A stretch of DNA of 5,286 nucleotides from Ignavibacteria bacterium (GTDB lineage Bacteria; Bacteroidota; Ignavibacteria; Ignavibacteriales; Ignavibacteriaceae): the NCBI GenBank assembly GCA_030648225.1, contig JAUSIA010000100.1, positions 1-5,286 on the forward strand, given 5' to 3'. Positions 1 to 5,286 of the stretch are shown here, piece after piece (the first letter of the stretch is position 1; the number at the start of each line of letters is the position of its first letter). Under the pieces are notes generated by a model that searched no databases, was not told the origin of the DNA, and was given only the letters and a program-made list of their open reading frames with translations. A program made the position numbers and the translations under genes.

Positions 1-1232
1 GCATAACCTGTTCTTATTTCATCCTCTCTCAAATCGCCGGATAAAGCATTAGCTTTTTTTCCGTCAACTCTTTGTTCAAATGCTCTTTCATATAAGAATC
101 TGATTCCTCCCTCAAGATCATTTTTAATATCGCCTAAGAAATAGTTTATATAGATTCTTGGTTCAATTCCCGCAACTTCAAATTCCCTGTTCCTGTTTCC
201 GGTACTATTCCGCATGTAAATTGCGCCATTAGAAATAGATGTATCTCCAAATACAACTCCGGTACCATTTGTTATTGGGCTTCTGCTGAAATCCTGGCGA
301 AGCCAGTTTCTTGTTGTTGTATATCCAAACAGGGTTGTTCTCAAATAAGCATTCTCAGAAAAGAAATAATCGTGTGTCAAACTTGCTGAGTACCTTCTTA
401 TATCTAATTGATCATAAGGAGCTATCACTGGAAAATATTCACCTTTAGCATACATTGTTTGGGTGATTCCAATATATGTAGAATTTGAGATTTCATCATA
501 AGCACTTAACTTAATACCGATTCTTGATTTATCTCCAATCTGGAATTTTACTTTAGCTGTTATATCATTGATATCAAAATTAGTAATCCCGATTTTATCA
601 GCCTGTTTATGCAGAAAGTTGAAATTCACCCCAATATTTTCAAATGTTGTACCGTAGCTCGCCTGTCCCATAAAATACCCTTCTTCACCTGCTGTAATAT
701 TTAATTTTGTTCTTTGCTCAACCGGAGGATCTTCAGTTATATAATTAATTACCCCTCCAATTGTCTGAGGGCCAAAAAGAATTGAACCGCTTCCTTTTAA
801 TATTTCAATACTTTTCATTCTATCAATTGCCGGCGTATAATACATCTCTGGTTCCCCATAAGGTGCAAGAGCAATCGGAACACCATCTTCCAGCATTAAA
901 ACAGTTCTGCTTCTGTCAGGATCTAAACCTCTTATTCCAATATTTGTTCTTAAGCCAATGCCTTCTTCATCAACCACATGAACACCTGAAATTTTTCTAA
1001 AAATTTCATTCCCGCTTAATGGCTGTGTTTGTACAAGCACTAAACCTGAAATAAAAGCTGCAGAACCGGGAATTCTGTTAATAAGGGAAGGGCTTCTTCC
1101 AATTATATCTATTTGGGGAAAATCATAAGTTTTTATAAGCGTATCTTTTTTAACTATCTCTCCTTCTTCTTCAGAAAAAATAAAATTAACAGGTAATAAT
1201 AGAATAAATAAAATGATTAGAAGTTGATTCAT
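1..1232 (-). CDS. TonB-dependent outer-membrane receptor, FecA-like (N-terminal 410 residues; 3' end beyond window)
   Basis: Reading leftward from ATG at 1232 the frame is open to the window edge, giving 410 residues. Residues 1-20 form a signal peptide (hydrophobic 4-19, cut probable after Ser20 before EEE), though its n-region has no Lys or Arg. A TonB-box-like stretch lies near 38-45. The plug domain covers about 45-167, with [20 protein letters not shown] (100-119), [12 protein letters not shown] (123-134) and [20 protein letters not shown] (145-164). The APYG.P segment and GPQTIGGV closely resemble E. coli FecA, the ferric-dicitrate receptor. The rest is the start of the beta-barrel, with alternating aromatic strands. 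Full FecA-like proteins run about 700 residues or more, so roughly half is missing. There is no N-terminal signalling (STN) domain, so sigma/anti-sigma control is unlikely. GGAG at 1242-1239 lies 6 nt before ATG. The family is very likely; the ligand (ferric siderophore or citrate-like chelate) is inferred. Confidence 0.93.
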   Translation of the reverse strand, partial: MNQLLIILFILLLPVNFIFSEEEGEIVKKDTLIKTYDFPQIDIIGRSPSLINRIPGSAAFISGLVLVQTQPLSGNEIFRKISGVHVVDEEGIGLRTNIGIRGLDPDRSRTVLMLEDGVPIALAPYGEPEMYYTPAIDRMKSIEILKGSGSILFGPQTIGGVINYITEDPPVEQRTKLNITAGEEGYFMGQASYGTTFENIGVNFNFLHKQADKIGITNFDINDITAKVKFQIGDKSRIGIKLSAYDEISNSTYIGITQTMYAKGEYFPVIAPYDQLDIRRYSASLTHDYFFSENAYLRTTLFGYTTTRNWLRQDFSRSPITNGTGVVFGDTSISNGAIYMRNSTGNRNREFEVAGIEPRIYINYFLGDIKNDLEGGIRFLYERAFEQRVDGKKANALSGDLREDEIRTGY

Positions 1233-1254
1233 ATATATCTCCAGAAAAAGATTA

Positions 1255-1289
1255 TTATTATTATTTAGACTAAATCTAAATAATCATAA
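1255..1289. promoter_or_regulatory. Palindromic operator, Fur-box-like 6-6-1-6 arrangement, overlapping the -10
   Basis: A palindrome is centred on 1272. Its inner arms TTATTTAGA (1261-1269) and TCTAAATAA (1275-1283) are perfect, and it extends to 1255 and 1289 with two mismatched pairs (1259/1285 and 1270/1274). Within it, the minus strand reads ATTTAG ATTTAG T CTAAAT (1281-1263). That is two direct hexamers, one base and an inverted hexamer, the same layout as the 19-bp Fur consensus (GATAAT GATAAT C ATTATC). It covers the -10 of the receptor promoter, the right place for repression. A DtxR/MntR-type regulator, whose sites often read TTTAGG...CCTAAA, is the main alternative. The architecture is seen; the regulator is inferred. 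Confidence 0.65.
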
Positions 1290-1301
1290 AATAGTTGTCA
1301 A
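1273..1301 (-). promoter_or_regulatory. Promoter of the FecA-like receptor gene
   Basis: On the minus strand, a perfect -35 TTGACA (1301-1296) is followed by a 17-nt spacer and a -10 TAGATT (1278-1273). The -10 reads on as TAGATTTAG, which also approaches the Bacteroidota -7 pattern TAnnTTTG. An A/T tract (1303-1313) just upstream of the -35 could act as an UP element. A start around 1266 would leave a leader of about 30-35 nt containing an (AAT)5 run and the GGAG ribosome site. The hexamers and spacing are seen directly; activity is inferred. Confidence 0.7.
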
Positions 1302-1358
1302 GAAAAATTTTTTATAATGTTAAAATATTTAGGGAAGTAAATAGTCTTTATAGGTAAA

Positions 1359-2324
1359 CTAAACTGAAATGGAACTGGATTTGCTGTTGGATTTTTCAAG
1401 CATTGAAAGAACCACTCCTTCTCTTAAGGCATATTCTGAAATGATCATTTCTTTTATATTAAATAATTCAAATGATTTTTGCAGAATTAAAAGGCCGGCA
1501 GGAATTATATCTGCTCTTTTATATTCCATCCCTTCAATGTTTACTCTTTGTTCAGGAGTTTTCTTAGCAAGTATTTCATTTGTTAATTTCTCAAGTTCCT
1601 CTTTTGTAAATACAAACTCATTCAAAGATTCATTTTTGATTCCGGATTTTTTATATTTTATCATTCCTGCAACCGCAAGGATTGTACCTGAAGCACCAAC
1701 TGCATAATCAAAAGATGCATTAAAATTTATATTCTCATTTGACTTGATCTGATGTTCTATATATTGTTTGCATTTTTTAATTACTTCATCATTCAATACA
1801 AAATCAGGAAAGAATTTCTTGCTTAACCTTACTGCTCCTATTTTTATACTTTCTCCAAAAATAATTTCATCGTTCTGCCCAAGAATAAACTCCGTACTTC
1901 CTCCACCAATATCCAAACATAGAAGTTTTTTATCCTTATAAGGCAAGACTTTTCTAATACCTTTATAAATATATTCTGCTTCCTTTCGTCCATTTATTAC
2001 TTCAATATCAATACCTGTTTCAATCAATGCTTTCTTTAAAAATTCCTGCCTATTATCTGCTTCTCTGACTGCGCTTGTCGCAACAGCATGTATTTTAGCA
2101 TCATAAAAATCCATAAGGTTTTTAAATCTTTTAAGAATATTAATTCCTTTTTCTATTTCTTCATCGCTTATATGGTTTAATTCACTTCCTTTTTGAGAGC
2201 CAAGCCTTATAACTTCTTTTTCCCTATCAATTATAGTTAAAGAACTATCTTCTTCAGCCTTAACTATAATTAGGTGAAAAGAATTAGTACCAATATCAAC
2301 TGCAGCGAAATTCTTACTTTGCAA
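1359..2324 (-). CDS. ppx: Ppx/GppA-family phosphatase (short exopolyphosphatase type)
   Basis: This 321-residue ASKHA-fold phosphatase should release terminal phosphate from inorganic polyphosphate and/or hydrolyse pppGpp in the cytoplasm. Motifs in order: phosphate-1 DIGTNSFHL (10-18), ATSAVREA (82-89), GRKEAEYIY (112-120, where the catalytic glutamate is expected), phosphate-2 DIGGGSTE (138-145), GASGT (210-214), RADIIPAG (270-277) and SEYALREGVV (296-305). It ends there. The C-terminal HD and accessory domains of the roughly 500-residue E. coli Ppx and GppA are absent, as in the short single-core PPX proteins. The start is TTG (2324-2322): an in-frame stop lies two codons upstream, no ATG or GTG precedes DIGTNS, and AAGGA sits about 8-9 nt upstream. 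The first 11 nt overlap the end of the glycosyltransferase gene, implying co-transcription. Substrate preference (polyP or pppGpp) cannot be read from the sequence. Confidence 0.93.
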   Translation of the reverse strand: MQSKNFAAVDIGTNSFHLIIVKAEEDSSLTIIDREKEVIRLGSQKGSELNHISDEEIEKGINILKRFKNLMDFYDAKIHAVATSAVREADNRQEFLKKALIETGIDIEVINGRKEAEYIYKGIRKVLPYKDKKLLCLDIGGGSTEFILGQNDEIIFGESIKIGAVRLSKKFFPDFVLNDEVIKKCKQYIEHQIKSNENINFNASFDYAVGASGTILAVAGMIKYKKSGIKNESLNEFVFTKEELEKLTNEILAKKTPEQRVNIEGMEYKRADIIPAGLLILQKSFELFNIKEMIISEYALREGVVLSMLEKSNSKSSSISV

Positions 2325-3426
2325 TTTTTATTTCCTTCCTGTATTCTGCCAATACAATTTTGCAAAGATTAAATACATCATCTACTGAAATATCATCAAT
2401 CAATTCGCTTTTACGTATGAAATATTTGTTGGCTCCTATAGGTGCCCAATTATAAGGATTAGTCGTACCAAAAACTGAAATCTGCGGCGTGTTTGTTGTT
2501 CCAGCTACATGCATTATCCCGGTATCATTACCTATGAAAAGATCAGAGCACGAGATTAATGCAGCAACTTCAGGAATTTTTTTGTTAATAAAAGAAAATA
2601 TTTTGAAAGAAACATTCACCTCAACGAACCTGATAAGTTCTTTATCTGCAGAACTTCCGGTGAGATAGAATTTTGCGGGATAATTTTCATTAAGCTTTTT
2701 TATAAGTGATGCATATTTAAATATAGACCATCTATTGGGAATTTTTGCCGCACCAACATGTAACCCGATAAGATAATCACTCTTTTCATGCTTCATATTT
2801 GAAATAAATTTTTCCGCTTCTTTTAAATCCTCTTCATCAAAAGTAATTTCAGAACGGTAGTTTGTTGTGTTAACTCCAAATGGTCTTGCAATATCAAGAC
2901 TTCTTTCAGAAATGTGAGAATCAGGATGCCTCCGCCAGTCAAGTGTAACTCTTCTGTCAAAAAAGAAATCGCTCTCATTTTTTCTTCCATCAAGATATTT
3001 TGGACCAATCCTTATTTTTGAATTAGAAAGTCTCGCAATCAAGTTACTCGTAAAAGAGATTGAAACAGTAACAGGCACTATAACAACATCATAAGATTCT
3101 TTTAAAACCTGAATGAATTTATTAAAGTAAAAAGGATTATAAATTTTCTTCTTATCAAAGATGAAAAGCTTGTCTATGTATTTGTTCTTTACTAAACCGG
3201 GATAATTAAATGGACTCACAATTAGTGTTAAATGGCTTTCAGGATATGTTTCTTTAATTGCCCGGAAAAGTGAAACGCCTGCAAGCAAATCCCCAAGCTG
3301 GTTATGCTGCCTTACAATTAAAAATCTTTTCGGATTACCTAAATTGCTGCTCTTATTTTCTTCAACAGAAAATAATTTTTCAAATACAGTCAATACAAGC
3401 TTTGAAAGTATTTTATTTTTTGCCAT
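2314..3426 (-). CDS. Glycosyltransferase family 9 (heptosyltransferase-like, GT-B fold)
   Basis: This 370-residue protein has the two Rossmann halves of ADP-heptose:LPS heptosyltransferases (WaaC/WaaF/RfaF family). The N-terminal half opens with FLIVRQHNQLGDLL (35-48); Asp46 matches the conserved G-D whose aspartate is the proposed catalytic base. The C-terminal half carries LIGLHVGAAKIPNRW (219-233) and the nucleotide-sugar signature DLFIGNDTGIMHVAGT (295-310), followed by PQISVFGTTNPYNWAPIG (314-331). About 30 residues precede the first strand; they are moderately hydrophobic and could associate with the membrane. It probably adds a sugar to a lipid-linked core or other surface glycan on the inner face of the inner membrane; donor and acceptor are unknown. 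ATG at 3426 lies 6 nt after the preceding gene and has no good Shine-Dalgarno (the nearest AGGAG is over 20 nt away), so translation is probably coupled. Its 3' end overlaps ppx. Confidence 0.92.
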   Translation of the reverse strand: MAKNKILSKLVLTVFEKLFSVEENKSSNLGNPKRFLIVRQHNQLGDLLAGVSLFRAIKETYPESHLTLIVSPFNYPGLVKNKYIDKLFIFDKKKIYNPFYFNKFIQVLKESYDVVIVPVTVSISFTSNLIARLSNSKIRIGPKYLDGRKNESDFFFDRRVTLDWRRHPDSHISERSLDIARPFGVNTTNYRSEITFDEEDLKEAEKFISNMKHEKSDYLIGLHVGAAKIPNRWSIFKYASLIKKLNENYPAKFYLTGSSADKELIRFVEVNVSFKIFSFINKKIPEVAALISCSDLFIGNDTGIMHVAGTTNTPQISVFGTTNPYNWAPIGANKYFIRKSELIDDISVDDVFNLCKIVLAEYRKEIKIAK

Positions 3427-3432
3427 CAGGAT

Positions 3433-3630
3433 TTAGTTATTGTTTTTCTTCTCCTCATCAGATTTTATCTCAGTATACTTTGCATCTTCAACATTTTCAT
3501 ACTTGTTTTCTTTTCTGCCCATCCTGGAATTATGAATTTTCGTTTTAGATGGTGAATTAAGAGATTTAAAAACTAATTTGATGACATAATAAACAATAAA
3601 AAAAAGTAATAGATATAATAAAAATCTCAT
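3433..3630 (-). CDS. Small single-pass membrane protein, hypothetical
   Basis: This 65-residue protein has a hydrophobic helix at about residues 3-22 (FLLYLLLFFIVYYVIKLVF) and then a polar, charged tail rich in Lys, Glu and Asn (25-65), with YENVEDAKYTEI at 44-55. It resembles small Bacteroidota-group proteins such as DUF4834: a membrane helix, a basic linker, then an acidic D/E-x-Y/F-E-I-like motif. That match is from memory and weak, and no function is known. It looks real: ATG overlaps the kinase stop as ATGA, GGAG lies 6 nt upstream (3640-3637), and it fills the space between two solid genes exactly. Its TAA stop is in the same frame as the glycosyltransferase ATG 9 nt on, so only one stop codon separates the two frames. 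Confidence 0.72.
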   Translation of the reverse strand: MRFLLYLLLFFIVYYVIKLVFKSLNSPSKTKIHNSRMGRKENKYENVEDAKYTEIKSDEEKKNNN

Positions 3631-4286
3631 AACATTCTCCGTGCTTCCGGCTTAAAATATTCTGTAAAACCTCTGTCTTCCCTGAATATCTGTTTAAATA
3701 ATTCGTTAAAGTCTTCCTCCTTTTGTACAAAATCAATTTCAGATGCATTTACTATTAAAAGAGAAGAATTATTAAATTTGAAAAAGAAATTATTATATGC
3801 TTCGTTTAATTCTTCGATGTAACTTCGTGTAAGATTTCTTTCTAACTTCCTGCCCCGTTTTTTTATGTTATACATTAATCTATCAACACTTGATTGAAGA
3901 TAAACTATAAGGTCTGGTTTTCGAAGATTTCTTTCGAGTAGAGGAAAAATTGATTCATAAAGCTTCAATTCTTCCCCGGATAAATTCAGGTAAGCAAATA
4001 TTCTGTCTTTCTCAAAAATGTAATCGCTGACAAAATGTTCCATAAATAAATTGCCCTGGTTTAATTCTTCCTGCTGTTTAAAACGATTGATAAGAAAAAA
4101 CATTTGGGTTTGAAATGCATATCTCTTGCGGTTTGAATAAAAATGTTCAAGGAAAGGATTGGTTTCAAATTGTTCAAGGATTAATTCTGCATTAAGTCTT
4201 TCCTTAATTTTTTTGGCAAGTGCAGTTTTACCGGCACCAATAACACCTTCAATCGCAATATATTTTACTTCAGAATTGTTATTCAA
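3627..4286 (-). CDS. Deoxynucleoside kinase (dAK/dGK-type)
   Basis: This 219-residue P-loop kinase phosphorylates deoxynucleosides to dNMPs for dNTP salvage in the cytoplasm. Seen motifs: Walker A GVIGAGKT (14-21) after YIAIE; LILEQFETNPFLEHFY (35-50), with Glu38 at the usual catalytic-base position; Q..FFL..R..Q (61-71), the substrate-binding glutamine/arginine helix; SDYIFEKDRIFA (87-98); PDLIVYLQ (124-131); and a LID-like RGRKLER (144-150). Length and order match bacterial deoxyadenosine/deoxyguanosine kinases and the wider dCK/dGK family; base specificity is not predictable here. The start is TTG (4286-4284): TAA stands directly upstream in frame and no ATG or GTG lies between it and the P-loop. 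No clear Shine-Dalgarno is visible. The 8-nt overlap with folK suggests translation by coupling. The 3' end overlaps the small membrane gene as ATGA. Confidence 0.92.
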   Translation of the reverse strand: MNNNSEVKYIAIEGVIGAGKTALAKKIKERLNAELILEQFETNPFLEHFYSNRKRYAFQTQMFFLINRFKQQEELNQGNLFMEHFVSDYIFEKDRIFAYLNLSGEELKLYESIFPLLERNLRKPDLIVYLQSSVDRLMYNIKKRGRKLERNLTRSYIEELNEAYNNFFFKFNNSSLLIVNASEIDFVQKEEDFNELFKQIFREDRGFTEYFKPEARRML

Positions 4287-4818
4287 TTATCGTTAACCAA
4301 AAGTTTTCAGGTAATTTTCTGATTATACATTTTTCAGAATCAGGTACCGTAATATCACAAATTTTTTGCTTTAATTCAGGGTGAATCAGATCCGGATCAA
4401 TTTCACAAAGAGGCACAAGAACAAAATCTCTATTAGTAATTCCTTTATGCGGAACGGTAATTATTTCATCAGAATAAACAATATTATTATAGAAAAGAAT
4501 ATCAAGGTCTATTTCTCTATTACCCCATTTCTCAGTTTTACTTCTGCCGAGTTCTTTTTCAATTCCTTTGAGAAATTTAAAAAGATCAATGAGTGAATAT
4601 TCAGTTAATATCTTTATTACAGCATTCAAAAAATTTTCCTGCTTAAGGTTTCCCAATGGTTTGGTTTCATATAAAGATGAAGATAATTCAACTTCACATT
4701 GCTGCTTTATATTATTAACAGCTTTTCTTAAATAGCCAAGCTTATCCCCTTTGTTGGAACCGAGTGCTATGTAGGCTGTGTTTTTTATCTTGCCTCCGAT
4801 AATAATCGCAGTGTGCAC
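4279..4818 (-). CDS. folK: 2-amino-4-hydroxy-6-hydroxymethyldihydropteridine pyrophosphokinase (HPPK)
   Basis: HPPK transfers pyrophosphate from ATP to 6-hydroxymethyl-7,8-dihydropterin, the step after the FolB aldolase in folate synthesis. Seen (numbered from GTG at 4818, 179 residues): AYIALGSNKGD (15-25), SLYETKPLG (48-56), QENFLNAV (60-67), GRSKTEKWGNREIDLDILFY (91-110) and VPHKGITNRDFVLVPL (122-137). Asp104 and Asp106 match the Mg-binding DxD and Arg101 the conserved arginine. Asn100 replaces the usual Pro of WGPR. The start is uncertain. GTG is the only standard start available, but it adds about ten unusual residues, lacks a Shine-Dalgarno and lies in the arm of an inverted repeat. GGAGG (4797-4793) lies 4 nt before an ATA codon (4788-4786), which would give a 169-residue protein beginning exactly where HPPKs usually do. 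The function is firm; the 5' end is not. Confidence 0.93.
   Translation of the reverse strand: MHTAIIIGGKIKNTAYIALGSNKGDKLGYLRKAVNNIKQQCEVELSSSLYETKPLGNLKQENFLNAVIKILTEYSLIDLFKFLKGIEKELGRSKTEKWGNREIDLDILFYNNIVYSDEIITVPHKGITNRDFVLVPLCEIDPDLIHPELKQKICDITVPDSEKCIIRKLPENFWLTIIE
4793..4797 (-). promoter_or_regulatory. Strong Shine-Dalgarno GGAGG inside the annotated 5' end of folK
   Basis: The minus strand reads GGAGG CAAG ATA AAA AAC ACA GCC TAC. This is the best ribosome-binding sequence near folK, yet it lies 20 nt downstream of the only standard start (GTG, 4818). The ATA codon 4 nt beyond it corresponds to the usual HPPK N-terminus. It favours a non-canonical AUA start, a recent ATG-to-ATA change, or a base-call error. 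Confidence 0.45.
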
Positions 4819-4893
4819 AGAGCAAAGTGCATAGTATTAAAAATTATTCCAGACTAACTTGAAAATACTTATGCCATACGCTTTGCTCTATGC
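4815..4893 (-). repeat. Long imperfect inverted repeat / RNA hairpin in the folB-folK junction
   Basis: Minus-strand arm GCATAGAGCAAAGCGTAT (4893-4876) pairs with ATGCACTTTGCTCTGTGC (4832-4815): 18 positions, one C-A mismatch, two G-U pairs. Pairing continues inward to 4871 and 4837 with one more mismatch, leaving a loop of about 33 nt. The 5' arm contains the folB TAG stop (4890-4888) and the 3' arm contains the GTG at 4818. No U-tract follows, so it is not an ordinary intrinsic terminator. It could be a mRNA processing or stability element, a translation-control hairpin for folK, or a copy of a dispersed intergenic repeat. Confidence 0.65.
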
Positions 4894-4896
4894 CAT
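4870..4896. repeat. Direct repeat TATGCCAT (two copies, 19-bp period) at the folB 3' end
   Basis: TATGCCAT occurs at 4870-4877 and 4889-4896, so the sequence looks like about 1.4 units of a 19-bp tandem repeat. The second copy covers the last codons and stop of folB (ATG GCA TAG), so the FolB C-terminal Met-Ala may come from the repeat. The copies overlap the inverted-repeat arm. This is seen directly; the origin is unknown. Confidence 0.5.
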
Positions 4897-5262
4897 TTCG
4901 CTTCTTTCCTTAACAACTTCAACTTCAACGTGATCTACCACTCCTCCCAGCGGAGGATTATTTTTTCTTACTCTTACTGCTACTTTTTCTATACCTTTAA
5001 ATTCTTTTAAAAGTTCGTCGGCGATTTTCATTGCAAGAGCTTCTATCAAATAATATTTCTGCTCTAATGCAAGATGATAAACAAAAGTATAAACTTTGTG
5101 GTAATCAATTGTTTGAGTTAAACTATCATCCTTTGCTGATTTACTGAAATCGGTATAAATATCAACATCGGCTTCAAATTTACCACCAACACTTTGCTCT
5201 TCAGATCTGACCCCATGATATCCGTAAAAAATTGCTTGTCTTATCTTTATTATATTTAACAT
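4888..5262 (-). CDS. folB: Dihydroneopterin aldolase
   Basis: FolB cleaves 7,8-dihydroneopterin to 6-hydroxymethyl-7,8-dihydropterin and glycolaldehyde in the cytoplasm; the product is the substrate of FolK, the next gene. The 124-residue length is typical. Conserved parts seen: FYGYHGVRSEEQSVGGKFEADVDI (12-35), QTIDYHKVYTFV (50-61), YYLIEALAMKIADELL (70-85) and VRVRKNNPPLGGVVDHVEVEV (96-116). Glu22, Tyr54, Glu74 and Lys100 fall at the substrate-binding and catalytic positions known for the family; Lys100 and Tyr54 are the key catalytic pair. ATG at 5262 gives the standard N-terminus; the only ribosome-site candidate is a weak AGG about 6 nt upstream. The 24 nt upstream show no identifiable promoter, so whether folB starts the operon cannot be told. 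Its stop is 69 nt from the folK GTG. Confidence 0.95.
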   Translation of the reverse strand: MLNIIKIRQAIFYGYHGVRSEEQSVGGKFEADVDIYTDFSKSAKDDSLTQTIDYHKVYTFVYHLALEQKYYLIEALAMKIADELLKEFKGIEKVAVRVRKNNPPLGGVVDHVEVEVVKERSEMA

Positions 5263-5286
5263 TTATTGCCTATAAAAGATTAATCA

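Noticed and set aside
761..1000. Open frame on the plus strand (79 codons)
   Set aside because: It lies antisense to the FecA-like plug domain, whose motifs are unmistakable; its translation shows no family features and it has no ribosome site.
1251..1265. (ATT)5 trinucleotide run as a phase-variation tract
   Set aside because: It is too short, lies in the 5' leader of AT-rich DNA and is partly explained by the palindrome arm.
1303..1358. Intrinsic terminator after ppx
   Set aside because: There is an A5T6 tract (1303-1313) but no GC-containing stem next to it; the tract sits immediately upstream of the receptor -35 and fits an UP element better.
1369..1707. Open frame on the plus strand (112 codons)
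   Set aside because: It is the antisense shadow of the ppx 3' half, whose SEYALREG and RADIIPAG motifs lie on the other strand.
2823..3008. Minus-strand open frame of 61 codons
   Set aside because: It is an out-of-frame shadow inside the glycosyltransferase gene.
3258..3548. Plus-strand open frame of 96 codons
   Set aside because: It is antisense to the glycosyltransferase start and the small membrane gene; its composition is that of a shadow frame.
3566..3748. Minus-strand open frame of 60 codons
   Set aside because: It overlaps the kinase C-terminus and the small gene in another frame; the small gene at 3630-3433 has the better ribosome site and the ATGA overlap.
4381..4596. Plus-strand open frame of 71 codons
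   Set aside because: It is antisense to the HPPK signature region of folK.
4870..4896. TATGCCAT pair as the target-site duplication of an inserted element
   Set aside because: Only 11 bp lie between the copies, with no terminal inverted repeats or coding content between them; a tandem-repeat origin fits better.
1..5286. Mobile element, CRISPR, tRNA/rRNA, toxin-antitoxin or defence system
   Set aside because: No transposase, integrase, spaced direct-repeat array, tRNA-like fold or defence domain was visible on either strand; the genes are recognisable housekeeping and transport families.

Overview
The window is AT-rich DNA (roughly two thirds A+T by eye). All seven recognisable genes read leftward, on the minus strand. 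The protein style (Lys/Asn/Ile-rich), a FecA-like TonB-dependent receptor, a glycosyltransferase family 9 enzyme and a promoter intermediate between the classical sigma-70 and Bacteroidota forms point to a Gram-negative bacterium. The Bacteroidota/Ignavibacteriota/Chlorobiota group is most likely. That assignment is inference from style, since the window holds no rRNA or other marker gene.

In transcription order, from the right edge: folB (dihydroneopterin aldolase, 5262-4888); a 69-nt gap carrying a long imperfect inverted repeat; folK (HPPK, 4818-4279, start uncertain); a deoxynucleoside kinase (4286-3627, TTG start, overlapping folK by 8 nt); a 65-residue single-pass membrane protein (3630-3433, ATGA overlap with the kinase); a GT-B family 9 glycosyltransferase (3426-2314, 6 nt downstream); and a short Ppx/GppA phosphatase (2324-1359, TTG start, overlapping by 11 nt). 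The overlaps and tiny gaps make folK to ppx almost certainly one transcriptional unit, and folB probably belongs to it. It joins two consecutive-acting folate enzymes, dNTP salvage, a surface-glycan type transferase and polyphosphate/(p)ppGpp-type phosphatase chemistry. This looks like a housekeeping operon rather than a single pathway.

After a 126-nt intergenic region comes a separate unit: the first 410 residues of a FecA-like TonB-dependent receptor (1232 to beyond base 1). It has its own promoter (TTGACA, 17-bp spacer, TAGATT). Over the -10 lies a striking palindrome whose core is three ATTTAG hexamers in the 6-6-1-6 layout of a classical Fur box. Iron repression of this receptor is therefore a reasonable hypothesis.

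No mobile element, CRISPR array, RNA gene or defence system was seen. The points most worth a second look are the receptor's operator, the folB-folK inverted repeat, and the folK start: a good GGAGG stands in front of an ATA codon at exactly the position where HPPK proteins normally begin.
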